35,265 nt of DNA, taken from UBA1431 sp049324235. Its GTDB lineage: Bacteria > Bacillota > Clostridia > Christensenellales > UBA1431. The stretch is from contig JBMOLJ010000099.1 of assembly GCA_049324235.1 (NCBI GenBank), positions 1 to 35,265 of the forward strand. Reading direction: 5' to 3'. Of this stretch, positions 1-7,043 are shown piece by piece (position 1 is the first letter of the stretch; every line of letters begins with the position of its first letter). A model generated the notes under the pieces. It worked only from the letters and a program-made list of their open reading frames with translations. It was not told the origin of the DNA and searched no databases. Position numbers and translations under genes: made by a program.

Positions 1-726
1 CGCGCCTGTGTCGCCGGTAGCGCCGGTAGCGCCTGTGTCGCCGGTAGCGCCGGTAGCGCCCGTGTCGCCGGTCGCGCCGGTAGCGCCCGTGTCGCCGGTA
101 GCGCCGGTTGCGCCCGTGTCGCCGGTAGCGCCGGTAGCGCCCGTGTCGCCGGTAGCGCCGGTAGCGCCTGTGTCGCCGGTAGCGCCGGTAGCGCCTGTGT
201 CGCCGGTAGCGCCTGTCGCGCCTGTGTCGCCGGTAGCGCCCGTTGCGCCTGTGTTACCTGTGTTGCCGGTCGGACCAGTCGGTCCGGTAGCGCCCGTTGC
301 ACCTGTAGCACCGGTCGCACCGCCGACATCGTCTTCTACCACCACAAGAGTGGCCTTTATGGGCACGGACGAAGACAAAAATATATTTGAGCCGCTCTCA
401 TTAAGAAGCCTGACAGTGACAGGCGCCGTAGTGACGTCGATAATCCCGATCCCGACCGCCTCACCTGTTTTTATCGGCGAATTTCCGGGAAGGTTATCCC
501 CCTGGGAAGAAGATAGCGCAAACACGATTGCGCTTGAAATAGATGTCTGTGTCGATACATTCCAGTTAAAAATATATCTTCCCGCTTCGTTTAAAGTAAT
601 TACACCTGTAACGTTGTTATAGCTGATATTACCCGCCGTATATACAGTTTCGTTGAAGATCACCGGTGATCCGGGCGTTATTGCATTGGCGGTTGTCAGC
701 TGAATTTGTAGAGCAATGTTTGGCAT
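1..726 (-). CDS. Collagen-like surface protein, 3' end outside the window
   Basis: The protein starts at 726 behind a strong ribosome binding site (TTTAGGAGGACT) and runs off the window edge after 242 codons. Residues 1 to about 140 form a beta-rich globular region with no signal peptide, beginning MPNIALQIQLTTANAITPGS and resembling the C1q/BclA C-terminal-like domains of spore-surface proteins. From about residue 143 the sequence is strict Gly-X-Y with Thr at most Y positions (GAT, GPT, GNT, GDT), which suits O-glycosylation as in BclA-type exosporium filaments. In BclA the collagen stalk comes before the globular domain; here the globular part is first. Location on the spore surface is inferred from the repeat type, the sigma-K-like promoter and the similar gene upstream. 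Whether another domain follows the repeats cannot be seen. Confidence 0.85.
   Translation of the reverse strand, partial: MPNIALQIQLTTANAITPGSPVIFNETVYTAGNISYNNVTGVITLNEAGRYIFNWNVSTQTSISSAIVFALSSSQGDNLPGNSPIKTGEAVGIGIIDVTTAPVTVRLLNESGSNIFLSSSVPIKATLVVVEDDVGGATGATGATGATGPTGPTGNTGNTGATGATGDTGATGATGDTGATGATGDTGATGATGDTGATGATGDTGATGATGDTGATGATGDTGATGATGDTGATGATGDTGA
11..253 (-). repeat. Nine tandem 27-bp units encoding (GDT GAT GAT)
   Basis: Nine near-identical 27-bp units lie head to tail inside the collagen-like gene, differing mostly at third codon positions. Each encodes three Gly-X-Thr triplets. Such arrays vary in copy number between strains by slippage or recombination. The array may continue beyond the window edge. 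Confidence 0.9.
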
Positions 727-894
727 TTATAGTCCTCCTAAAGAAAACCTGTTGATTTTTCTGTATAGGGCGGTTTTCCCTGATACCGTATAGCGGCACC
801 CATGCTCTGACAGTTTTAAAAAGTCTGTATCGTTGCACTGGTATCCGGGCGCTCATTCTACAGAGATAGCGATTATCAAACGGTTTTGTGGCTT

Positions 895-930
895 CTACAT
901 GGTATGAACACGTGGCATATGGAGTTACAA
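895..930 (-). promoter_or_regulatory. Sigma-K-like promoter of the first collagen-like gene
   Basis: On the minus strand TTGTAACTCC is followed by CATACCATGTA, with 17 bases between the AC and CATA. The sigma-K consensus is AC, 16-17 bases, CATAnnnTA. The same TTGTAACTCC and the same 17-base spacing stand upstream of the second collagen-like gene. The leader would be about 165 nt. The rest of 727-1046 holds only this leader and the terminator of the second gene. Confidence 0.5.
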
Positions 931-1000
931 TAAGCATGGATGCGAAAATATATGAAGAAGAACAAGGCAGAGGGGTTTTTGCAAGTGCTAAGAACCAGGC

Positions 1001-1030
1001 AAAAAAAAGACGCCCCGAACGGAGCAGCCT
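1001..1030 (-). terminator. Rho-independent terminator of the second collagen-like gene
   Basis: Read on the minus strand, the stem GCTCC/GGGGC with loop GTTC is followed by eight T residues, 17 bases after the stop codon of the gene that ends at 1047. Confidence 0.8.
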
Positions 1031-1046
1031 TAATAATAATCAATGT

Positions 1047-1682
1047 TTATACCCTTACTTTAGCGATGATGATGTTTGCCTGAACGGGCGTACTGGCAAA
1101 AAGAACGGTGTCTTGCGTATTGTTTTCAAGAGTCACTACCGCAGGGGTCGAGGTCACCGTTAAGAAGGCGGAGCCGCTCACATGTCCTGTAACCAGCGGC
1201 GAAGAACTCGGAATATTCAGCAAGCCTTGCCGGATCGCAAACGTCACGTTGGGGGCTCCGAGCGTACCGTCCGTAGCGACCCACCACGTTACAAGATAGT
1301 TGCCCTCGGCATTTAAGGTGAACTCCCCTGTCAGAGCATTGTAGGTGATATCCGGGCTTTGATCGTTCACCGTATCGAATACGATTCTGGCGCCATCCGC
1401 GATGACATCCCCGCCGCCGTTAACAAGCTGGGCCTGGATGGCTCTGAGCTGCGCTAAATCACCCGAAGCGCCTGTTGCACCGGTAGCGCCTGTTGCGCCT
1501 TTGTGACCAGGATGGCCATCATGGCCCTTCGGTCCTCTGGGGCCCGGAGGACCCGGCGGACAATCGCAGTCGCAGCAAAAACAATCGTCCCAGTGACCGC
1601 CATCCCATACCGGTTTTATGAACTGGCCGAATTTTCTTGCATGATAACTGCTGGGGAAGGGCTTGAATTTGTGAAATCCCAT
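1047..1682 (-). CDS. Collagen-like spore-surface protein with Cys-rich linker
   Basis: The 211-residue protein begins MGFHKFKPFPSS at 1682, chosen because TTAGGAGGTTTC stands just upstream; a longer in-frame start at 1742 has no such site. In order it has a basic N-terminus with no signal peptide, a Cys-rich stretch (five Cys within DDCFCCDCDC, about residues 32-41), a short collagen stretch with PPGPPGPRGPKG then HDGHPGHKG and GATGATGATGASG, and a C-terminal beta-rich domain of about 130 residues similar in style to the N-terminal domain of the neighbouring collagen-like protein. The order N-segment, collagen, globular head matches BclA-type exosporium proteins. The Cys cluster could cross-link it into a coat layer and the His/Asp triplets could bind metal; both are inference. 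A sigma-K-like promoter precedes it. Confidence 0.85.
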   Translation of the reverse strand: MGFHKFKPFPSSYHARKFGQFIKPVWDGGHWDDCFCCDCDCPPGPPGPRGPKGHDGHPGHKGATGATGATGASGDLAQLRAIQAQLVNGGGDVIADGARIVFDTVNDQSPDITYNALTGEFTLNAEGNYLVTWWVATDGTLGAPNVTFAIRQGLLNIPSSSPLVTGHVSGSAFLTVTSTPAVVTLENNTQDTVLFASTPVQANIIIAKVRV

Positions 1683-1720
1683 AAACACGAAACCTCCTAA
1701 AAGAACTGCACATGCTCCTA

Positions 1721-1754
1721 TATTTTTATGCGCAGTAAACATAAGGAGTTACAA
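1721..1754 (-). promoter_or_regulatory. Sigma-K-like promoter of the second collagen-like gene
   Basis: On the minus strand TTGTAACTCC is followed by CATAAAAATATAG, with 17 bases between AC and CATA. This matches the element upstream of the first collagen-like gene in both sequence and spacing. The start codon is about 45 bases downstream. The remaining intergenic sequence up to 1860 shows nothing else I recognise. Confidence 0.55.
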
Positions 1755-1860
1755 ACGGGCATAATATATAGATTATCTGCCTATATGCTGAAAAACGGTG
1801 TTATAAGTATAAATGCTATCATAGGGGCGGCACTGCTGCCGGACAGACAAATATTGATGC

Positions 1861-1904
1861 AATTAAAAGCCCCTGTATCCGCAAGTGCCGGATACAGGGG
1901 CTTG
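1861..1904 (-). terminator. Terminator of citrate synthase gene
   Basis: On the minus strand a 15-bp perfect stem (AAGCCCCTGTATCCG and its complement) with a 7-nt loop is followed by TTAATT. It lies 29 bases after the stop codon at 1933. Confidence 0.85.
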
Positions 1905-1932
1905 ATGGTTTCATTCGGTCAGGGTTTGTCTG

Positions 1933-3297
1933 TCACCTGTCACTTAGCCGAACATATTCTTTATACTCCGCAACGTTTTTGTAGGCGGGACGGATGATCT
2001 TGCCCGCATTGATAAGCTCCTCGATGCGATGCGCGCTCCAGCCTGAGATGCGCGCAATGGCGAATATGGGGGTGTATAGCGCATGGGGCAGGTCCAGCAT
2101 GCCGTAGACGAAACCGCTGTAGAAATCGACGTTTGCGCTGACGCCCTTGTAGATTCTCCGTTCCTCTGCTATGACCTCGGGCGCCAGGCGCTCCACCAGC
2201 GAGTAAAGCTGGAATTCCCTGTGGAGTCCCTTTTCCTCGGACAGCTTCTGGACAAAGCCCTTGAAGATGTTCGCGCGCGGATCGGACAGGGAATATACGG
2301 CATGTCCCATGCCGTATATAAGGCCCGCTTTGTCAAAAGCCTGCTTGTTCAAAAGCGCCTTGAGATAATTTCGTACTTCTTTCTCGTCGGTCCAGTCGCT
2401 CAAAGTTTGCTTCATATCCTCGAACATCTGGATGACCTTGATATTCGCGCCGCCATGCTTTGGGCCTTTGAGGGAGCCCAGCGAGGCCGCGACAGCGGAA
2501 TAGGTATCCGTTCCCGAAGATGAAACAACGTGCGTCGTGAATGTGGAGTTGTTACCGCCGCCATGTTCAGCATGCAGCACCAGGGCCAGATCCAGTATGC
2601 GTGCTTCCAGTTCGGTATATTTGCTGTCTGGGCGCAGGAGATGAAGGATATTTTCGGCGGTCGACAGTTCGGGATTCGGGGCGTGGATGAACAGGCTCTG
2701 GTTGTCATGGTAGTGCCTGTACGCCTGATAACCATAGACGGACAGCAGCGGGAACAGGGCGATGAGCTGGAGCGATTGCCGGAGCACATTCGGGATAGAA
2801 ACGTCGTCCGCCCTGTCGTCGTAGGAATAGAGGGTGAGCACGCTCCGTGCCAGGGTATTCATCATGTCCTGGCTGGGCGCCTTCATGATGATATCGCGTA
2901 CGAAGCTTGTGGGCAGGGTCCTGTATTCGGCAAGTATGTTCTGGAAATCTTTAAGCTCATCCGCCGAAGGCAGTTCGCCGAACAGCAAAAGATAGGTGAC
3001 TTCCTCGAAACCGAAACGCTTTTCCTCAATAAAACCCTGCACGATGTCCTCGATATCGATGCCGCGGTAAAACAACTTGCCTTCGCAGGGAACCGTTTCA
3101 CCGTTCTCGATGATATAGGAGCGTACCTCGCCGATTTCGGTAAGACCGGCCAGCACGCCTTTTCCGTTGATATCCCTCAGTCCGCGCTTTACCTCATATT
3201 TTCCGTAAAGTGCAGGATCGATTGCGCTGTTTTTCAGGCACATTTCGGTCATCGATAATATTCTCGGCGTAATATCGGAAAATTTTTTATTTGCCAT
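1933..3297 (-). CDS. gltA: Citrate synthase
   Basis: The 454-residue protein condenses acetyl-CoA with oxaloacetate to citrate in the cytoplasm. Start MANKKFSD at 3297 is supported by AAGGAGTGG nine bases upstream; a longer frame to 3387 lacks this. Family motifs are clear: HAEHGGGNNST (first active-site His), KGPKHGGAN, GMGHAVYSLSDPRA (second active-site His) and NVDFYSG with the catalytic Asp. The length fits the roughly 450-residue citrate/2-methylcitrate synthase branch common in Clostridia. It is monocistronic, with its own terminator and no aconitase or isocitrate dehydrogenase beside it, so it probably feeds a glutamate or 2-oxoglutarate branch. A preference for propionyl-CoA (2-methylcitrate synthase) cannot be excluded from sequence. 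Confidence 0.95.
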   Translation of the reverse strand: MANKKFSDITPRILSMTEMCLKNSAIDPALYGKYEVKRGLRDINGKGVLAGLTEIGEVRSYIIENGETVPCEGKLFYRGIDIEDIVQGFIEEKRFGFEEVTYLLLFGELPSADELKDFQNILAEYRTLPTSFVRDIIMKAPSQDMMNTLARSVLTLYSYDDRADDVSIPNVLRQSLQLIALFPLLSVYGYQAYRHYHDNQSLFIHAPNPELSTAENILHLLRPDSKYTELEARILDLALVLHAEHGGGNNSTFTTHVVSSSGTDTYSAVAASLGSLKGPKHGGANIKVIQMFEDMKQTLSDWTDEKEVRNYLKALLNKQAFDKAGLIYGMGHAVYSLSDPRANIFKGFVQKLSEEKGLHREFQLYSLVERLAPEVIAEERRIYKGVSANVDFYSGFVYGMLDLPHALYTPIFAIARISGWSAHRIEELINAGKIIRPAYKNVAEYKEYVRLSDR

Positions 3298-3483
3298 GTG
3301 ATTCCACTCCTTATCTTTTGCCTGTTTAAGTATATAATAATACCGCGTATGAAGCAGTGTGGTTCCGAATAAAATAAAAGGATGCATGGCAGTGCTTGTT
3401 TAAATAATCGATGAACAACTGCCATTTGCTTGAAAAACCGCCATGTTTTATTATTGGCGCAGAAACATATGCTTGTGAACCCG

Positions 3484-3515
3484 TTTTTATAACATACGCA
3501 TTCATGTTATAAAAA
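3484..3515. promoter_or_regulatory. Perfect 12-bp inverted repeat between citrate synthase and pan operon
   Basis: TTTTTATAACAT is followed by 8 bases and then its exact reverse complement ATGTTATAAAAA. It lies about 190 bp upstream of the citrate synthase start and about 130 bp upstream of the pan promoter. A dimeric repressor or activator site is the likeliest reading. The protein is unknown, and no regulator gene lies beside it. Confidence 0.5.
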
Positions 3516-3644
3516 ACAACAGGGCTGCATACATACTACCGCATTTTAATCAGAAACACAAACAAAAGATTTCGTCGATTTTTTGAGAAAAAAATTAACT
3601 TATGCAGGATATGGCCTAGCTCCTTTCATTTTTTATAACCAAGG

Positions 3645-3673
3645 TTGCTTTTTCCCTGGACCTGGTATACAAT
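3645..3673 (+). promoter_or_regulatory. Promoter of the pantothenate operon
   Basis: TTGCTT and TACAAT are separated by 17 bases, and a TG extended -10 precedes an alternative TATACA hexamer. Transcription from here gives a leader of about 200 nt before the first gene at 3884. Confidence 0.55.
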
Positions 3674-3679
3674 CTCTTT

Positions 3680-3868
3680 ATGATTCTGGCAGAGTAGGCT
3701 TTGGCGCGGAAACCGGCGGCGGATGGGTTGCGTGCCTTTGCCGCTATTGCGCTGCTGTGGTTACAGGCCGTTCTACGATGTTGCACAAGGCATCAGGAGA
3801 GCATTCGCGTAAGGGAAAGCGGTGTGCCATGGGTACGCCGCTTTAAAAATGAAAGATTTTAAACAGCG
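3680..3868 (+). promoter_or_regulatory. Long structured 5' leader of pan operon, candidate regulatory RNA
   Basis: This G+C-rich leader has no credible coding region. Its strongest element is a hairpin at 3816-3844, a 13-bp stem (AAAGCGG pairing with CCGCTTT, continued through G-T wobbles) closed by an ATG triloop. No U-tract follows, so it is not an ordinary terminator. The pan RNA motif is known upstream of panB in Bacillota and would fit the position, but I could not confirm its bulged-A signature by eye. Confidence 0.35.
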
Positions 3869-3883
3869 ATGCTAGGAAATGTT

Positions 3884-4762
3884 ATGAACAGAATATCAGG
3901 ACAGCGGATCGGGTTTATCGGCGCGGGCAAAGTAGGGGTCACGCTGGGCGCGTATCTTAAAGCCGGAGGGCTACCGGTCGCGGGGTATCTGAGCAAAAGC
4001 GCCGGGTCGGCGCGGGATGCCGCCCGCATAACTTCGACGGATTGTTTTACGGATATCGGCGCGCTGGTTAAAGCGTGCGGCATCATCTTCATTACCACGC
4101 CCGACGGGCAGATTGGGTGGGTGTGGGACAGGCTGGCGCGCTTTGATATCGATAACCGCATCATCTGCCATACGAGCGGGGCATTGTCCTCGGAGGTATT
4201 TTCCGGTGCGACGGAGCATGGCGCATACGCATACTCCGTGCATCCGATGTTTGCTTTTTCGCTAAAGGACGGCAGCACGGCCGGTCTGGAAAACGCGTAC
4301 TTTACCATCGAAGGGGACGGGGAAAGGCTTAGCGAGGTTTGCGGGTTGTTTGCCAAAACCGGAAACAAAACGCTGCTTATTAATCCTGAGGATAAAACGC
4401 TCTACCATCTTGCCAATGTGACCGTGTCCAATCTGGCGCTTGCGCTGCTGAGTTTGGGGTTCGACTGCTTCGCCGGTTGCGGCATCGGTATGGAAAGCGC
4501 GATGGAGGCGGCGGCGCCGCTGATATACGGCAACATCGGCAATATTATGCACAAGGGTTTTTCGGAGTCGCTGACCGGCCCGGTCGAGCGCAACGATACC
4601 GGTACTGTCCAAAAGCACGCGGACGTACTGCCGGAAGCGATGCAGGGCGTGTATCCGCTTTTGAGCATGCGGCTTATCGAGATTGCGCAGGGAAAACACC
4701 CCGGCAGGGACTATGCGAAACTGAGGGAGATACTCCTTAACATGAACCAGGCTAAGGACTGA
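3884..4762 (+). CDS. panG: Rossmann/DUF2520 protein, probable ketopantoate reductase (PanG-like)
   Basis: The 292-residue protein begins MNRISGQRIGFIGAGKVG. The Rossmann motif GFIGAGKVGVTLG binds NAD(P)H. The N-terminal half resembles F420-dependent NADP reductases and the C-terminal half matches the helical DUF2520 region (HLANVTVSNLALALL, then GPVERNDTGTV). DUF2520 proteins are often adjacent to panB. As I recall, the alternative ketopantoate reductase PanG, described in Francisella and shown to work from Clostridioides and Enterococcus, belongs here. The gene heads a panB-panC-panD operon that has no classical panE, so reduction of 2-dehydropantoate to pantoate is the natural role. I prefer the start at 3884 (AGGA seven bases upstream) to an ATG at 3869 without a binding site. 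It ends 16 bases before panB. Confidence 0.8.
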   Translation: MNRISGQRIGFIGAGKVGVTLGAYLKAGGLPVAGYLSKSAGSARDAARITSTDCFTDIGALVKACGIIFITTPDGQIGWVWDRLARFDIDNRIICHTSGALSSEVFSGATEHGAYAYSVHPMFAFSLKDGSTAGLENAYFTIEGDGERLSEVCGLFAKTGNKTLLINPEDKTLYHLANVTVSNLALALLSLGFDCFAGCGIGMESAMEAAAPLIYGNIGNIMHKGFSESLTGPVERNDTGTVQKHADVLPEAMQGVYPLLSMRLIEIAQGKHPGRDYAKLREILLNMNQAKD

Positions 4763-4778
4763 AAAGGTGGAATGCATT

Positions 4779-5603
4779 ATGAAAACAACTGTTGCCACAT
4801 TCCAGAAGGCAAAAGCAAAAGGCGAAAAGCTGACAATGCTCACCGCCTATGATTATTCCACGGCAAAGCTGATAGACAATAGCGGCATTGACAGCATATT
4901 GGTGGGCGACTCGCTTGGGATGGTGTGCTTGGGATACAAGGATACGCTGTCCGTGACCATGGAAGACATGATCCATCACACGAAGGCCGTACGCAGAGGC
5001 GTGCAAAACGCTCTGCTTGTGGGGGACATGCCGTTCATGTCCTATCAGGCGTCCGTGTACGACGCGATCAAGAACGCGGGCAGGCTGGTGCAGGAGGCCG
5101 GAGCCGAGGCAATCAAGCTGGAGGGCGGCGTTCGCGTACTGCCCCAGATAGAAGGAATCGTCCAGGCGCAGATACCGGTGATGGGGCACCTGGGCATGAC
5201 GCCGCAGTCGGTCAACATGTTCGGCGGGTTCAAGGTGCAGGGGCGGCAGGCGGACCCCGCCAGAAAAATCATCGAGGACGCGAAAAGGCTGGAGGATGCC
5301 GGGGCGTTTTCCATCGTGCTCGAGTGCGTGCCCAAAGAGCTGGCGCAGAAGATCACCGAAGCGGTGTCGATTCCCACCATCGGCATTGGCGCGGGCGCGG
5401 GGTGCGACGGGCAGGTGCTGGTCTGCAACGACATGTTCGGGGTTTTCGCGGACATCCGCCCGAAGTTTGCCAAGGTGTTCGCGGATGCGGGCGCGACTAT
5501 GCGCGAGGCCGTGGGCAAATACATTGACGAAGTAAAAAGCGGCGCCTTTCCTGACGCGGAGCATTCCTTCACCATGGATGCCGGCCTGCTCGAAAACGGT
5601 TGA
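4779..5603 (+). CDS. panB: 3-methyl-2-oxobutanoate hydroxymethyltransferase
   Basis: The 274-residue enzyme transfers a hydroxymethyl group from 5,10-methylene-tetrahydrofolate to 2-oxoisovalerate, giving ketopantoate. Motifs include LTAYDYSTAKL, VGDSLGMV (metal-binding Asp), LEGGVRV, MGHLGMTPQS and LECVPKELA with the catalytic Glu. Length is normal for the family. The ATG at 4779 sits eight bases after AAGGTGG; a GTG at 4767 overlaps that site and is rejected. It is the second gene of the pan operon, 18 bases before panC. Confidence 0.97.
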   Translation: MKTTVATFQKAKAKGEKLTMLTAYDYSTAKLIDNSGIDSILVGDSLGMVCLGYKDTLSVTMEDMIHHTKAVRRGVQNALLVGDMPFMSYQASVYDAIKNAGRLVQEAGAEAIKLEGGVRVLPQIEGIVQAQIPVMGHLGMTPQSVNMFGGFKVQGRQADPARKIIEDAKRLEDAGAFSIVLECVPKELAQKITEAVSIPTIGIGAGAGCDGQVLVCNDMFGVFADIRPKFAKVFADAGATMREAVGKYIDEVKSGAFPDAEHSFTMDAGLLENG

Positions 5604-5621
5604 AAAACGGGGGGATATACA

Positions 5622-6476
5622 ATGCGATGCATATCGAAAATAGATGAAACGAGACAGGTCATCAGGCAATGGAAGGCGCAGGATCTTTCCATAGGGCTTG
5701 TGCCTACCATGGGCTACCTGCATGAAGGGCACATGAGCCTGATCGAAAAGTCTGCGGAAGAGAACGACAGGACCGTGGTGAGCATATTCGTTAACCCGAT
5801 ACAGTTCGGGCCGAATGAGGATTATAACAGTTATCCGCGGGACATGGAGCGCGATCTTGTGATTTGCGGCGGTTTGGGTGCCGGTCTTGTATTCGCCCCA
5901 ACGCCGGAGGATATGTATATCCCGCCACATCTTGTGCATGTGGACGTGGACGAACTTGGCGACGTGCTCTGCGGCGCTCAGCGCCCCGGGCATTTCAGGG
6001 GCGTATGCACTGTCGTTGCCAAGCTGTTTAACATCATACAGCCTGACAGGGCGTATTTCGGGCAAAAGGACGCGCAGCAGCTTGCGATCATCAAAAAGAT
6101 GGTGCAGGACCTGAACTTCGGCCTTGAAATCGTGCCCTGCCCGATCGTGCGCGAGAAGGACGGCCTTGCCATGAGCTCGAGGAACGCCTATCTTTCCGCA
6201 GAGGAAAGACAGGCGGCGCTTGTCATTTCGAAAAGCCTTTTTTGCGCAAAGCAGGCGATGCAGGACGGCGAGCGGGACGCAGCGGCCATAAAGCGCATGA
6301 TTACGGACGGAATCAAAGCGGAACCGCTGGCGCAGATTGGCTATGTGGAGGTCGTGGACGCCGTGACGCTACAGCCGGTTGAGAAGATAGAGCAGGCGGT
6401 GCTCACCGCCGTCGCGGTGAAGATCGGCAGGACGCGGCTCATCGATAATTTCACTTTTCCGGAGGACGGACAATGA
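5622..6476 (+). CDS. panC: Pantothenate synthetase
   Basis: The 284-residue enzyme joins pantoate and beta-alanine with ATP, through a pantoyl-adenylate, to form pantothenate. The nucleotidyltransferase HIGH-type motif appears as PTMGYLHEGHMSL near residue 30. FVNPIQFGPNEDYNSYPRD and GLAMSSRNAYLS (KMSKS-like loop) are also present. GGGGGGATATACA precedes the ATG. Its stop overlaps the panD start in the sequence ATGA, so the two genes are probably translationally coupled. Confidence 0.97.
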   Translation: MRCISKIDETRQVIRQWKAQDLSIGLVPTMGYLHEGHMSLIEKSAEENDRTVVSIFVNPIQFGPNEDYNSYPRDMERDLVICGGLGAGLVFAPTPEDMYIPPHLVHVDVDELGDVLCGAQRPGHFRGVCTVVAKLFNIIQPDRAYFGQKDAQQLAIIKKMVQDLNFGLEIVPCPIVREKDGLAMSSRNAYLSAEERQAALVISKSLFCAKQAMQDGERDAAAIKRMITDGIKAEPLAQIGYVEVVDAVTLQPVEKIEQAVLTAVAVKIGRTRLIDNFTFPEDGQ

Positions 6477-6880
6477 TCATAACCATGATGAAGTCGAAGA
6501 TACACAGGGCCACGGTGACCGAAGCCAACCTGAATTATGTCGGCAGCATCACCATCGACGCGGAATTGATGGAGGCCGCCGGGCTTTTTGAATACGAGCT
6601 GGTGCACGTGCTGGACATCGACAACGGCAACAGGCTGGAAACCTACGTGATACCAGGCCCGAGGGGGAAGGGCGGCATCTGCATGAACGGCGCGGCGGCG
6701 CGGCTGGTGCATGTCGGCGACAGGGTCATCATCATCGCGTATTGCCAGATCGAAGCTGAGGAAGTACCGGAGCATAAACCCAGAATCGTGCTTATCGGCG
6801 AGAACAATACGCACGGAACCGTCGTCTCGGAAGAGAACGCCCAGGAAACGTTTTTTGATATTCTCGAAATCGGCGAGTGA
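6473..6880 (+). CDS. panD: Aspartate 1-decarboxylase proenzyme
   Basis: The 135-residue proenzyme makes beta-alanine from L-aspartate. It self-cleaves at a Gly-Ser bond to create a pyruvoyl cofactor; here the bond is Gly24-Ser25 in NYVGSITID, the usual position when the ATG at 6473 is used. HRATVTEANLNY, ETYVIPGPRG and NGAAARL are family motifs. The start overlaps the panC stop by four bases and has GGAGGACG upstream inside panC. With panG, panB and panC it completes the route to pantothenate from 2-oxoisovalerate and aspartate. Confidence 0.97.
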   Translation: MIITMMKSKIHRATVTEANLNYVGSITIDAELMEAAGLFEYELVHVLDIDNGNRLETYVIPGPRGKGGICMNGAAARLVHVGDRVIIIAYCQIEAEEVPEHKPRIVLIGENNTHGTVVSEENAQETFFDILEIGE

Positions 6881-6912
6881 AGGTGAAAGCAGGAAAACGG
6901 AAAATATATAAA

Positions 6913-6938
6913 ATGCTGACAGTTGGTCAGCTTTTTTA
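6913..6938 (+). terminator. Rho-independent terminator of pan operon
   Basis: GCTGAC, loop AGTTG, GTCAGC and then a run of T residues lie 35 bases after the panD stop. Confidence 0.8.
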
Positions 6939-6947
6939 TTACATATC

Positions 6948-6977
6948 TTGACGCCCGCTCCCCTAACCGCATATAAT
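6948..6977 (+). promoter_or_regulatory. Promoter of cadC-like/zntA operon
   Basis: TTGACG and TATAAT are separated by 18 bases. The metal operator begins 11 bases downstream of the -10 box, so a bound repressor would cover the transcription start. Confidence 0.75.
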
Positions 6978-6987
6978 ATACCCAGAC

Positions 6988-7016
6988 ATATGAACGATTG
7001 TTCATATGAACAATCG
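6988..7016. promoter_or_regulatory. ArsR/CadC-type operator, two overlapping palindromes
   Basis: ATATGAAC-GATT-GTTCATAT is a perfect inverted repeat at 6988-7007. It overlaps a 22-bp perfect palindrome at 6995-7016 centred on TTCATATGAA. ATGAAC/GTTCAT half-sites are typical of SmtB, CzrA and CadC operators. The layout offers three half-sites in two registers, enough for two alternative or cooperative dimer positions. Confidence 0.8.
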
Positions 7017-7043
7017 AACGCGAAAATGATTAAAGAGGTACCA

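Noticed and set aside
1..253. CRISPR-like tandem repeat
   Set aside because: The 27-bp units abut without spacers and keep the collagen reading frame.
8..622. Plus-strand ORF of Ser-Pro-Val-Ala-Pro-Val repeats
   Set aside because: It is the antisense reading of the collagen-like gene, which has the strong ribosome binding site and Gly-X-Y pattern on the minus strand.
2530..3258. 242-codon plus-strand ORF
   Set aside because: It lies antisense inside citrate synthase and shows no family motifs or ribosome binding site.
3583..3846. 87-codon ORF upstream of the pan operon
   Set aside because: It has a TTG start, no ribosome binding site and unnatural composition, and it contains the promoter and hairpin of the leader.
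3680..3868. 6S RNA, SRP RNA or RNase P RNA in the pan leader
   Set aside because: None of their conserved cores could be found by eye.
4752..6065. 437-codon minus-strand ORF
   Set aside because: It is the antisense shadow of panB and panC, rich in His and Arg as expected from the complement of high-G+C genes.
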